Positions 28,142-37,446 are shown, counted from the stretch's first letter. The stretch: DNA of 51,210 bases from Chrysochromulina tobinii (GCA_001275005.1 JWZX01003114.1:1-51210), one strand, 5' to 3'. Notes: a model not told the origin generated them from the letters alone. A program made the numbers and translations.

Positions 28142-29350
28142 ATGTCAGCGGTTGTCAGGCTCGAGTCGCACGGCTTCGCTGACGCGCTTGTGCGTTCGCA
28201 GAAGAACACAAAGGGCGACGCAACTGAGGTAACTCTTGCCCCAATCTGTGAAGGTGCAGAGGGCCGCTGCGGTGCTGGTCAAATTGTTGCCGTTCCTTTC
28301 AATACTCGCTCATACTTCCAGAGATCGTACGGCGGCACCTGCGACGCGACGCCTTTTGGTGCCAGTGACTACTCGTGCGTCGACTATGGCGCCGGCAAAA
28401 TAGTGTTCAGCGGCCAATCGCTTACCTTCGAGGTGGACCTGAGCGGCGACGGCTGCGGATGTAACGCTGCTCTGTACTTGGTCTCCATGCCGCAAAGCCA
28501 TAACGAGTCGCAGTGCCACGATTTTTACTGCGATGCGAACAATGTTTGCGGCGTTCGGTGCGATGAAATTGACTTGATGGAGGCCAATACCGTCGCGTGG
28601 GTGAGCACAGTTCACGTCGGTGACGATGGCGCAGGGGAGGGCTTCGGCTACGCACACTACGTCTTCCCCCAAGAGAAGCGCCTCCGTTCGCCTACGCACG
28701 ACTGCGCTTACGGCCCGTCGCCCGAGTGTGCCGTCAACACGCTCTACCCTTTTGGGGTCAACATCACTTTCACGCCTTCGGAAGAAGTCTTTGGCTACTG
28801 GGTGGTCCTTTCACAGGTCGGGCGCACAGCGTCGCTCGGGCCTGTGAGATACGTTGGCCGTCCGCAGCAAGGCAGCGTCCTTAGCGCGGACGAGGCCAAC
28901 GCACAGCTGCGCGCGAGCCTCGACGCAGGTATGACCCTCGTCGTGAGCCACTGGGCAGGGTCCAAGAAGAGCTCGATGGCTTGGCTCGATGCACCATGTG
29001 CGCCCTCTGAAATCTCCGGCTGGGCGTGCAACGACATCTTCGTCGAGCACCCCGAGTGGCCATGGCTGTGCCCCGTTGATGACGAGAGCCACTCAAGCTG
29101 TCCACAAACCTTTACGCTCAGGGACATCGCGCTGTCGGGGCAGCCGCCCGCGCCACCTCTGCCACCGCCATACATGATCACCTTCGAGGAGCTCACGACC
29201 AACGTCACAGTCGGCGTGAGCTTCGGGCTTCTGCTCGGGATGGCCATCGGTGTCGTTCTCACCCTTGCCTTGCTTGGCCCTCGCAAGAACTCGCACGAGC
29301 GCGTAGAGCAGCAGGAGATGGCTTCGTCGATGGATACGGCGGATGTGTGA
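28142..29350 (+). CDS. GH7-like glycoside hydrolase with C-terminal membrane anchor; N-terminus unclear
   Basis: 402 residues from ATG 28142. GH7 enzymes cut cellulose or related beta-1,4-glucans with retention. The catalytic triad signature is intact: EIDLMEAN (E142 nucleophile, D144, E147 acid/base; fungal form EMDIWEAN). FEVDLSGDGCGCNAALYLVSMP matches the 'LPCGLNGALYFVSM' strand and GMTLVVSHWAGSKKSSMAWLD matches the 'LVMSLWDD...MLWLD' strand. The protein is Cys-rich, as expected for secretion. A proline linker (PPAPPLPPPY) leads to one transmembrane helix (~358-380), so the enzyme would face outward or into the lumen. The expected signal peptide and first beta strands are missing: coding-like sequence (NGALQRRDGKFDWF) runs upstream of the ATG to a stop at 28019, so an exon 1 may be unplaced. 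Confidence 0.75.
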   Translation: MSAVVRLESHGFADALVRSQKNTKGDATEVTLAPICEGAEGRCGAGQIVAVPFNTRSYFQRSYGGTCDATPFGASDYSCVDYGAGKIVFSGQSLTFEVDLSGDGCGCNAALYLVSMPQSHNESQCHDFYCDANNVCGVRCDEIDLMEANTVAWVSTVHVGDDGAGEGFGYAHYVFPQEKRLRSPTHDCAYGPSPECAVNTLYPFGVNITFTPSEEVFGYWVVLSQVGRTASLGPVRYVGRPQQGSVLSADEANAQLRASLDAGMTLVVSHWAGSKKSSMAWLDAPCAPSEISGWACNDIFVEHPEWPWLCPVDDESHSSCPQTFTLRDIALSGQPPAPPLPPPYMITFEELTTNVTVGVSFGLLLGMAIGVVLTLALLGPRKNSHERVEQQEMASSMDTADV

Positions 29351-29430
29351 GGCAAGAGAGGGCAGGCACCCACAGGTAGAGCGCGTACTATTCGGGCATG
29401 GTCCAATTTTGATTTCACACTCGTGTTAAC

Positions 29431-29438
29431 GTTCACAC
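29431..29438 (+). promoter_or_regulatory. GTTCACAC motif before the fructosamine kinase gene, with TATA-like stretch
   Basis: GTTAACGTTCACACAC lies 14 bp before the ATG, followed by TTTTATAAATG, which runs into the start codon. Both could be core promoter parts, or the A/T run could simply mark a very short leader. Confidence 0.4.
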
Positions 29439-29451
29439 ACAGCTTTTATAA

Positions 29452-30456
29452 ATGCTGAGCCTAAACGCAGGGATCCTCTCGGCTCTTGGCGCCTTCGTCT
29501 CCACGAGTGGCACCTGCATGGCGCCGTTGCGTACATTAGAGTCCTTAAAGATGACCAGCGTCGCGGACGATGCAGAGACGTGGCTGACGTTTAATCTTGG
29601 AAAGATTGCATCGAAGAGGAGCATGGCCAGCGGCTCTGGCGGCGCGGCGCTTACGCGCTATACGTTGGAAGGCGCGCGGTGCGACGTTGTTGTGAAGACC
29701 TCGCGGTCCAAGAACCTGGAGCAGATGTTCTTAGGAGAGGCGTTTGGGCTTCGTGCACTCCGGGCGTCGGGTTCCATGGTTGTCCCAGAAGTCTTTCACT
29801 TCGACGACAGCATCGCCGGTGGTTCCTATCTGATCATGGAGTTCATGGAGTTTTCTGGACGCGCCGACCCCAGCGAATTCGGAAGGTGCATGGCGCAGAT
29901 GCATGCGGCGGTACCTCTCGACGAGGAGGCACGCGCTGGCAAGTTTGGCTTCAAGGTCGACAACACGATTGGCGCCACGCCGCAGCCGAACTCATGGACG
30001 GCAGGTACGGGCACGGCCGCGTGGGTCGAGTTCTTCAGGGATAAGCGTATTGGACACCAGCTGCGCCTGGCCCGCGACGAACGCATGAAGCAGGAGTGGG
30101 AACGGGTGCTCGAGGCTACTGACGGCTTGGCGACGCTCTTCAACGGCGTCGAGGTCAAGCCGTCCGTGCTGCATGGCGATCTATGGAGCGGCAACATCGC
30201 CGCTGTTGCGGGCAAGCCGGCAATTTTCGATCCCGCCGCTTACTATGGCCACCATGAGGCCGAGTGGGGTATGGCATGGTGCGCGAGCCTGGGCCCCGCC
30301 TTCTGGCAGGGTTACCGCGACGTCCTCCCAAAGGACGAGGGCTTCGACAAACGCGCTGTCTTGTACGAGCTCTACCACAAGCTCAACCATTACAACTTGT
30401 TTGGAGGCGGGTATTACCATGACGCCCTGGGGCTTATGATGAGTTTGGCGGAGTAG
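29452..30456 (+). CDS. Fructosamine/ketosamine 3-kinase family protein
   Basis: 334 residues, no introns. Family members phosphorylate sugar residues on glycated proteins, which then come off; this repairs glycation damage. Kinase-fold marks: CDVVVKTSRS (ATP-binding lysine), SYLIMEFMEF (hinge), PSVLHGDLWSGNIA (catalytic loop, HGDLWSGN is diagnostic), AIFDPAAYYGHHEAEWGM (metal-binding DP and the family's GHxExE-like part), and NHYNLFGGGYY at the end. Length fits the ~300-310 of the core plus an N-terminal ~35-residue extension (MLSLNAGILSALGAFVSTSG) that could be an organelle presequence. In plants this enzyme is plastidial. The second ATG at codon 23 is an alternative start. Confidence 0.93.
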   Translation: MLSLNAGILSALGAFVSTSGTCMAPLRTLESLKMTSVADDAETWLTFNLGKIASKRSMASGSGGAALTRYTLEGARCDVVVKTSRSKNLEQMFLGEAFGLRALRASGSMVVPEVFHFDDSIAGGSYLIMEFMEFSGRADPSEFGRCMAQMHAAVPLDEEARAGKFGFKVDNTIGATPQPNSWTAGTGTAAWVEFFRDKRIGHQLRLARDERMKQEWERVLEATDGLATLFNGVEVKPSVLHGDLWSGNIAAVAGKPAIFDPAAYYGHHEAEWGMAWCASLGPAFWQGYRDVLPKDEGFDKRAVLYELYHKLNHYNLFGGGYYHDALGLMMSLAE

Positions 30457-31990
30457 CTCTCTATAGCTCACTCGGAGATCAGACAACGGACTCACTCGAC
30501 ATCGCGGTGTCATCCCAACATCCGGAGTACATGCATATGTCTCACTTGTGTCATTAAGAAGTCTCCAGACGTCTCCACGCGTGCGCGCGCGCGGGTGTGT
30601 GTGTTGATTTAAAACAGGACCACACAGTACAGCGGCGCTCATGCAGGCGCGTCCCCGGGGGGGCGCGCTTACATGACTACTGGCAACAGGCCAGCAAGCG
30701 GGGCGCCGCTAAGGAGGTGAGATTTCCTGGATGTGTGACACAGAGCAGATTCCCAGGAAGGAAAATCGCTCCGCCATACACGCCGTGCGATGCCGCCTGC
30801 GCGCGCGCGCACGCCAAAGCCTGATGGCCGACGACGACGAGTCTCCGACGGCCTCAACCAGCGCACTCCGCTCCGCCTGGGTCGACGACCCCCCCTTTCC
30901 GCCGTGCCAAGTGCTGCACGAAACGTTTCGCCAGCAGAAGTGGTCGTGGATGCCGTCGCGGTCATGCCGGCCGAGGGACCAGCCGATGCGACTGCGCAGC
31001 ATCGAGCGACGCACCAGCGCAGGGCGACGCCCGCCGAGCACCTCTTCATGCTCAGGCGCTACGAAGACGAGAATCCGCAGCAGCATTTCAGGCTCGACGT
31101 TATGCACACGTGCATCGGGGCGGCGTATCCGGACGCGGTGGTCAGCGACGTGCGCTACCAGAGCGCGATGAAGTGGTTCAGGCAGCTCGAGGTGATGAAA
31201 CCGGGCGACGAGAGCTCTGGCGGCGTCCTGAGTTGCGCGAGGAAGCGCTCCGCCGCGCTCGCGCGTGCGCCTGCATGCAGAGGTCGAGCATTGGAAGCAG
31301 AAAGTCGTTCCCGCGCCAGAGAAGAAGCAGGCGTGCGAGGTGCGCGCGTACGGCAATGCGGCAGTGGCGGCGGCGGCAGCGACGGAAGCTACCTGTGCAC
31401 TCGACATCGTCGTGACGCGACGGTGTCGAGCGCATCTATGCGTACCCCGAGGTGCGAGGGAGACTGTGGAGCGTTTCTGAGGTCAGGTCTAGCACCCACC
31501 ACTGCACGAAAGAAATGGTGTCCTGGGCACGTCAACGTCACTTTCAGACGCGTGGGTTTCGGCGGGTGTAAATCCGTGTGTGTTGTTGGTGGGTTCATTG
31601 GGTGGGTTTCGACAAGTTACTAAATTGATTATGAATGTATGGCGAATTCTGAATTGCGCTGCACAGCAACCGACAGAAAAGCATAACGCCGCGCCGGGGC
31701 GAGCGTGCAACTTTCGCGTTGTGTTCAAGGCGTCTTGGGTGAGGGGGGCTACCAGTGTCTTCGATGCCCACGGCGGCGTTTTAAAACCGCGGGCTCTTTT
31801 GATGAGGAGGAACGTGGAGTCGGCCTGGGTAACTGTCCTTGGGGCACCGGGGGATCGTGCGTTTCGTGAGGCGCCGTATCGGGCATATTACTTGTAGAAA
31901 ACTTGACCCTCCCCTGGCCCGCGTGTGCAAAGAGTGCTTTTTGGAAGAACGGTCTGATTTTGCTCGTTATCCGCGGTGTCGACGCCGGCG
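30457..31990. other. Gene-poor stretch with a possible broken gene
   Basis: 1.5 kb between the fructosamine kinase and NIPA-like genes. It includes the fragmented frames described at 30824-31480. The rest (30457-30823 and 31481-31990) holds a GCGCGCGC run and no recognisable gene. Confidence 0.5.
30824..31480 (+). pseudogene. Possible degraded or multi-exon gene, unknown function
   Basis: Three coding-like pieces in changing frames: MADDDESPTASTSALRSAWV (frame 2, from ATG 30824), then PAEVVVDAVAVMPAEG to QHFRLDVMHTCIGAAYPD and KWFRQLEVMKPGDES (frame 1, about 30943-31210), then LHAEVEHWKQKVVPAPEKK (frame 2, about 31268-31400). Each looks like protein, but the first join would need a one-base shift and I could not place a clean phase-matched intron for the second. 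Either a pseudogene or a gene with introns I could not resolve. No family recognised. Confidence 0.3.
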
Positions 31991-33068
31991 ATGACAGGAG
32001 CTAGCAGCAGCGGCCCCAGTGGCCTATCCACGGCGATTGCACTGGCCGTCATCGGCTCTGCAAGCAACAACATAGGCAAGGTGCTGCAGAAGCAGGCGAC
32101 AACAGACCTACCCCAGATGTCGATGGATCCAAAGGTGCTGCTGCTGTACACGTCCAGCCATCTCTGGCGCCTTGGCTTGCTCGCCGACGTCGGCGGGGCA
32201 CTGATAACCCTGATAGCTCTGTCGATGGCGCCCGTGTCCGTCATACAACCTGTTGGAGGGTGTGGCATGGCCATCCTCGCGCTCTTCTCCCACTTTTATC
32301 TCAAAGAGATCTTGCGAACGATCGAACGCATCGGCGTTGCCATGGCAGTGATCGGCACGATTGGTGTCGGTTTGACCGCCAGCCAGAGCAAGAGCATCAT
32401 GCCGAATGCGGCCATGGGCTGCTTCCTCCTCGCCGTCATGGCATTTACGTTTGCTGTGCTCGAAGGGTCTCTCCGGCATGCCTCTCGTGCGTCGAGCGGA
32501 TCGAAGCTGCAGGTGCTTGCGGACACCGGCCTGGGCGAGGCGATTGCAGCGGGTCGCCGACCCATCATGCATCGCATTGAGGTAGTCGCTGGGCTGCAGG
32601 GAGGCATGCTCTTCGGCCTCTCAGCTGCATCCGCTCGCACAGGCATGCTCCTCTCCGAGCTGCTCGAACGTCCAGTGTTGGCCGCACTGGGCGTCGCATG
32701 CAGCATCGCCTTCTCTTCCGCGGGCATCTTCTGCCAAAACCGGGGCATGAAGGAGGGTCGGGCGGTCGTCGTGTGCACCTACGCAGTCATCGGGACAATA
32801 GTGAGCGGCGTCGTCATTGGACTCCTTGCGCTGAATGAAGGCATCCCTTCGGATAGCATAGGTGGTGCGTGGGGCCATGCTAGCGCAAAGAGTTCCTGAT
32901 GCGCCCGCTATGGCGCCGCGTCGAGTGCATCCGCCTGACGATCGCTTCCCTCATGCCGCAGGTTGGGCTTGCTCCTTGCTTTGCATCCTCGCCGGCATTG
33001 GTTTGTTGATGCGCAGGGCGCCTGGGAGCACTACTAAGGTCGCAAAAGAACTCAAGGAAGTTGTTTAG
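31991..33068 (+). CDS. NIPA/DUF803-type magnesium transporter-like membrane protein, two exons
   Basis: 326 residues from exons 31991-32864 and 32962-33068; the 97-bp intron (GTGCGT...CGCAG, phase 1) links DSIGG to [17 protein letters not shown] donor three bases earlier (GTGGTG, 32862) is possible and would drop one Gly. The family is in the drug/metabolite transporter fold; NIPA members move Mg2+ at the plasma membrane or endosomes. Visible marks: [20 protein letters not shown] in the first helix, [23 protein letters not shown] (the conserved P...LKE region), [14 protein letters not shown] and [19 protein letters not shown]. About nine membrane helices. Substrate is inferred from family only. 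The upstream GTG frame start at 31976 is ignored; ATG 31991 is used. Confidence 0.8.
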
Positions 33069-33230
33069 CCATGAGTTGTGGGGGTCTGCGCGGGAAATCC
33101 GCGGGCACAGGCGCACAGCCGTGTCGTCTGAGATAATATGGGGTGATACGTTTGTATGGGGATCAGAATCTGTTCACTCAGCACTTTGAAGTGAGAACGT
33201 TACTGGACTGTTTTCTGTGCTCGTGTGTGT

Positions 33231-33244
33231 GTGAACGTTCACAG
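33231..33244 (+). promoter_or_regulatory. GTGAACGTTCAC palindrome with GTTCACAG before the J-domain gene
   Basis: A 12-bp perfect palindrome GTGAACGTTCAC, 51 bp before the ATG at 33296. It contains the recurrent GTTCACAG octamer at 33237-33244. Confidence 0.35.
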
Positions 33245-33295
33245 ACGTTCGTGTACGGACAAGAAACGGTCTGATGAAATGGCGCATCGGCGAGC

Positions 33296-33937
33296 ATGAG
33301 CGCGGCGACCGAAAGAGAGATGCAGCGCATCATCGACTGTTGGGCACTCGCTGAGAAGCGAGCTCAACATCTTTGCGCCTTCGAGACGCTCGGGATTAAT
33401 TATCGCTGCCGGAAGCCTTCACAGGAGGAGGTGCGAAAGGCGTGGCGGACGCTGAGCACGAAGATACACCCGGACAGGAATGCAGATTGCAGCGAGCTCG
33501 CAACGATGGCGATGCGATGCGTGAATTTGGCCAAACAGCACTTGTTTGAACAACATTTTGGCTATGCTGAGGCACGAGTAAGGTACAAGCGCGAGCCCGA
33601 CAAGGCAGCTGTGCAAGCGAGGGAGGCTGCAGAGGAAGCGGCGGCGGCGGAGGCGGCGGAGGCGGCCGAGTGCACGGCCGAGGCAGAGCGGTGTGCACGC
33701 CTGGCTGCGAGTCTGCTGCCGCATCTTTCAACGGATGATGCGCCGCGCGAGGTCTCCGACTCGTTACCGCAGGTCCCGATCGGCAAGCGCGAGCGGGAGG
33801 CAGTCGAGAGCAGCAGGAGTAGCGAGGATGGCCGCAAGGATTACGATAAGGACGGCGACGAGGACGGCAGCAGCAAGGATGGCGGCAGTGAGGGCGCTAT
33901 CAAACTGCCCCGCGTCGATTCCGCTGCGTCGAGGTGA
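33296..33937 (+). CDS. Small J-domain (DnaJ-like) protein
   Basis: 213 residues. Residues ~28-100 form a J domain: FETLGINYRCRKPSQEEVRKAWRTL, then the invariant HPD in IHPDRN that stimulates Hsp70 ATPase, and helix III-IV (ATMAMRCVNLAKQHLF). No Gly/Phe region, zinc finger or membrane segment, so it is a class III co-chaperone. The tail is an Ala/Glu coiled coil followed by a charged Asp/Lys/Ser-rich end (KDYDKDGDEDGSSKD), suggesting a nuclear or cytosolic protein. Confidence 0.88.
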   Translation: MSAATEREMQRIIDCWALAEKRAQHLCAFETLGINYRCRKPSQEEVRKAWRTLSTKIHPDRNADCSELATMAMRCVNLAKQHLFEQHFGYAEARVRYKREPDKAAVQAREAAEEAAAAEAAEAAECTAEAERCARLAASLLPHLSTDDAPREVSDSLPQVPIGKREREAVESSRSSEDGRKDYDKDGDEDGSSKDGGSEGAIKLPRVDSAASR

Positions 33938-34131
33938 TGAGGAGCTAACGATTTTGTCTGTGGAAAGGTCGGTTAGCAGGTTAGCACGCAGCAGGCAGCA
34001 GGACTCCACTGGTCACTGCTTCCTCGTCCACTCCGCTCACTTCCACCGTCACCTTGACCCAAGGGGGAGTGGTCTACTATTTTTCATGTTTATTTAAGGC
34101 CCCACATCCCTACTTGGAGTTCTCGTGTCTC

Positions 34132-34139
34132 GTTCACAG
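34132..34139 (+). promoter_or_regulatory. GTTCACAG motif before the AlkB-like gene
   Basis: 8 bp before the ATG at 34148, same orientation as the gene; part of the recurrent set. Confidence 0.35.
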
Positions 34140-34147
34140 CCTATTTC

Positions 34148-34942
34148 ATGATGAGGGCGCGCCTCGGTCTCTCTCTCGCGGTCACTGCCACGGCCAGCGT
34201 GGCGCTGCTCGTGTTACTGCTACGGCGCAAAGCCAACAAGCGGCACCAATTGCCTACGGCCAGCATCTTGGGAGCCATCAATCGACGCTTGGGAGCCATC
34301 AATCGACGAATGGGAGCGCAGCCACAGGTGCTGGTGGATGAGCCGGGCAGCCTCGTCTACTTGCTGCCTGGCCTTCTCAGTGCTATGGAGCAAATGGCGC
34401 TCTTCGAGCGACTGTCGGAGTGGGACGGCTGGAAGCGAGAGAGCGACGATTTCGGCCCACAAGGTCGCCTGACCGCCTACGTCGGCGAGCCGGGCGCCAT
34501 CTTCTCATTTGTCGGCCTCGTCTGCCACCCTCACGCAGCACCGCCATTCCTGACAGAGCTTTTCCGGCGAGTGAACGAAGTGATCGCTGAGAGTCACGGG
34601 ACGAAATGCACGGGTTGCCTCCTGAACAACTACACCCCGGACGATGGCCACATCCCTTGGCATAGCGACGAAGTGCGTGCCCACGGCCCCTCGAAGCTCG
34701 TGGTAGCGGTGAGCACTGGAGGCTCGAGGCCGTTTGACCTGCGAAGGCGCGGAGCCTCTGACGAGGAGAAGATGCGCGTGATGCTGCCACCGGGCAGCGC
34801 GCTCGTCATGTGCGGCGAGACGCAGGCCCATTGGCAGCACGCCCTGCCCCTTGAGCCTCCGGCGCCGCCACGAATCAGCCTCACGTTCCGGTCGATAGAG
34901 ATCGGATTCGAGGAGGGGCGCGAGCCACCGCATTGTGTTTGA
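34148..34942 (+). CDS. AlkB-homologue 2-oxoglutarate/Fe(II) dioxygenase with N-terminal membrane helix
   Basis: 264 residues. The catalytic core has the AlkB layout: NNYTPDDGHIPWHSDE (iron ligands His and Asp in HxD), the nucleotide-lid region before it, GSALVMCGETQAHWQHALP (distal iron His), and RISLTFR (Arg for 2-oxoglutarate). The group removes methyl groups from nucleic acids or, in some members, from lipids or proteins. The core resembles ALKBH2/3 or ALKBH7-type short enzymes; I cannot choose. The first 25 residues (RLGLSLAVTATASVALLVLLL) are a membrane helix or signal sequence, unusual for a DNA repair enzyme. Two copies of a 7-residue unit (LGAINRR), from a 21-bp DNA repeat at about 34267-34308, follow the helix. 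Confidence 0.85.
   Translation: MMRARLGLSLAVTATASVALLVLLLRRKANKRHQLPTASILGAINRRLGAINRRMGAQPQVLVDEPGSLVYLLPGLLSAMEQMALFERLSEWDGWKRESDDFGPQGRLTAYVGEPGAIFSFVGLVCHPHAAPPFLTELFRRVNEVIAESHGTKCTGCLLNNYTPDDGHIPWHSDEVRAHGPSKLVVAVSTGGSRPFDLRRRGASDEEKMRVMLPPGSALVMCGETQAHWQHALPLEPPAPPRISLTFRSIEIGFEEGREPPHCV
34267..34308. repeat. Two 21-bp tandem repeats in the AlkB-like gene
   Basis: Unit of about ttgggagccatcaatcgacg plus one base, repeated twice and keeping the frame (LGAINRR twice). It lies between the membrane helix and the enzyme core. Confidence 0.8.
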
Positions 34943-35293
34943 GACTCCTCGGGTAAGAAAACACACCAAAGTTGGGCCCAGGTGCACGCGTCAATGATCC
35001 CGCGCACGTCGGGCGGGGGCGTGACACCGCGTCCATAAAGCGTAATTGTCGGGGCGTACCGTGGATTCATGCGATGGATTCTGGAAACGATACTATGGAA
35101 CTATCGACACCGTACTAGGCTACACGGCGCGCCCGCCGACCGGACCAGCGACCGCGCCCCGGGCCTCTACCAGAACCACTACGCACTACCAGACCAGTAC
35201 CACTCCTACCTGCTACACAGCTGTAACAGGCTACAACCACCCACCTTCGACTCGGCCCACCTACGCCCTATGGATACTCGGCCGAGCCACCAG
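34943..35293. other. Intergenic region, no gene seen
   Basis: 351 bp between convergent genes. Contains ACTAC/CTAC-rich sequence (about 35165-35240); no gene recognised. Confidence 0.5.
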
Positions 35294-37419
35294 TCACTTG
35301 AGCAACGGATCTGAAATGGAGCCGTCACTCCTGACCGGTGGTACCGCACCGCTGTCCGAGGCCAAAGTCGGTACTGACCCAGCTACTCGTGCATGGAAGG
35401 GAGCGCCGAGCGGCTGCACAATGAGGTCGGCGCCAGCCGGCCGCACGAGAGCCCACTTGGCACGTCGGCGGATCGCGCCTCTCCACAGCTGCGCGAGGGC
35501 GCCGAGCATGTGTCAGTGAGTGCGGGTGGCCATCGGTGGCCATCGGCGGTCATTAGGCGGTCATTAGGCGGTCATCAGGGACTACAGTGGCAATCATGGG
35601 CGAGGAGGGGGGCTCTCACTTGTGAGGCGAGGAGGACGCCGAGCATGTACGTGACTGCAGCCATGGTGATCGTCTCCCACAGCGTCGCCACATTGGCCGC
35701 GTACGCACTAGTGGAGGAATAGGAAGCCTCCCCTGCAGCGCGATGGAGTTGCCCTATGAGAGCGAGCATCGCGGGAGAGCCGGGTGCGAAGATGTAGAGC
35801 GCGGGCACGATGCAGATGAAGGACGAGAGGCCCGTGTGGAAGTGAGCCACCTGTGGAATCGGATGGCAGTCGGATGGCAGTCGGATGCAATCAGTGACCA
35901 TCGGGGGCGAACAGGCATGCAGACGGCACTCGAGTTGTGGAATCGGGTTGTGGGCTCGGGCTACCTCCGCTGCACTGGCTGTGACGAAGGCGACAAGCAC
36001 GTTCCTCAGATCGACGGGCATTGAGCATGTCTCCGCCGTGCAGCCGTCGCGCAAGAAGCCGTTGGTGAGTGTGCCGACGAGGGTGCAGGCGATGGGAGCG
36101 AGCGACTCCCGCAGCCGAATGTTGAGGTGGACGTTGAGGAAGAGCACGAGAGGCAGCGCCCAGATGCCCTGGCTCACGTACCACGGGATGGAGGATGGCA
36201 CGGGGCACCAGAGCGAGGGAGGCAGCGACGCGATCGGCCCCGTGCTCGATTGGCCGGGCATCGGGATGATCGAGGCGCTGCCACGGGCCCAGTCGCGACC
36301 AAAGATCTGCCAGCCAAGTGTGATGAAGATGGCCATCAGCATCACCTGGAACATGGCGTTGACCAATCGCGCGGTGCCGTGGACCATGGAGCCCTGCGCG
36401 AGCTCGAGCGCGGCCCATATGAACTGGCAGCCGGGCAGGTGAATGATCAAGGGTCCGATGTACTGCGGCCCGATGTGGCACAGGGGCTGGCCTGAGTTTG
36501 ACACGTAATACCACACAAGCGGAGCGGCAGCGCCCACCGCGAAGCTGATGTACATGATCTCCAGGTGGGCTATCCCCAGCACCTTGCCGAGCTGCATCGT
36601 CAGCAGCAGCGACGCGCAGATAAGCGCCGCGCCGGGCATGTCCTGGTACGAGCCGGGGAGGACGACGGGGACGGCGAGGATCGCGATGCACTCGAAAGCC
36701 ACAAGCTGAATCAGCCACCCGTAGGGTCGTGGACGCTTCAGGAGCTGATCGCACACATAGAGGGCGGTGGGCGCGTCGTTGGCCTCGCCGCGGGTGATCA
36801 TGACTGCGAGCGTGTGCAGATCGGCGAGGTAGCTGCACACGATATCACGGCCGCATTCGAGCAGGTGGGGCGGGTGCGACCCGAACGACGCGGTGAGTAC
36901 CCGAGGGCCGATGCTCACGTACGGCGCCGGTACTCCGAAACGCAGCGATGCCTCCAAACAAAACATCTCCACGTCGACGGAGGGCTGGCCGTATGCGAAC
37001 AGCCCGAGCGCCATCTTGAGGATGAGCACCACCTTGTCCGCGAGCTCCTGATCGCCGTACCGCTCCCGCACCTCCTGCTCGAGTCGCTTGCAGTTGGGTC
37101 CAATGGAGGTTGTCGCTTGCACCGTTCGCCTCTGTAATACCACGCCGCGGTCCGCAGTAGCGAGGAGCGTGGGCACGCTCGGCTGTCTCGCTGTCTCCAC
37201 ATACAAGCCCTCACAAAGCAGCTTCCAAGTGTTGCTGCCGTAAGCCGAAGCCGTCCACATGGAATACCACGCAGTGAGCGTCGGCGTCAGCCCGTCGATT
37301 GCAAGGACGTGCAGCCAGGGCAGGGCAGCAAAAAGGAGGATCACACTAAAGAGTGTCAGAAGCTCGGGCGATGAGGTGCCGTCACCCTGGCCGAGGAAGA
37401 CGGGCAGGGTCGTGTTCAT
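35294..37419 (-). CDS. ThrE/DUF1212-family membrane transporter-like protein, two exons
   Basis: 664 residues: exon 37419-35620, a 131-bp intron (donor GTGAGA, acceptor CGCAG, phase 0), exon 35488-35294 (LWRGAIRRRAKWALVRP...). The first half is the ThrE_1 domain: LGLFAYGQPSVDVEMFCLEA, FGVPAPYVSIGPRVL, MITRGEANDAPTAL, then five membrane helices. The second half is ThrE_2-like with four to five more helices. Bacterial ThrE exports Thr and Ser; fungal Prm10-type relatives are vacuolar or unknown. The exact substrate cannot be told. An 84-bp in-frame stretch (35851-35934) near the second half looks foreign (see findings). The ATG at 37419 lies 12 bp after two GTTCAC motifs; the earlier GTG at 37446 is not used. 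Confidence 0.82.
35489..35619 (-). other. Intron of the ThrE-like gene with 11-bp tandem repeats
   Basis: GTGAGA donor and CGCAG acceptor, 131 bp. The middle is a degenerate tandem array (CGCCTAATGAC-type 11-bp units then CGATGGCCAC) and includes CATGATTGCC, also present in the two-pore-channel intron. Confidence 0.75.
35851..35934 (-). repeat. 84-bp in-frame insertion bordered by a direct repeat
   Basis: In gene orientation CCGATTCCACAA and CCGATTCCACAG border 28 extra codons with an 11-bp tandem (ATCCGACTGCC twice). Removing it gives NPIPQ|VAHFHTG. It resembles the repeat introns of this locus, but has no GT donor at the edge and keeps the frame, so it may be translated. Confidence 0.6.
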
Positions 37420-37430
37420 TTGATTCTGCG

Positions 37431-37446
37431 GTGTGAACGTGAACAC
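37431..37446 (-). promoter_or_regulatory. Double GTTCAC motif before the ThrE-like gene
   Basis: In gene orientation GTGTTCACGTTCACAC, 12 bp before the ATG at 37419. Part of the recurrent set. Confidence 0.4.

Noticed and set aside
36565-37137. Plus-strand frame over the ThrE-like gene
   Set aside because: Mirror of the ThrE_1 domain; no independent features.
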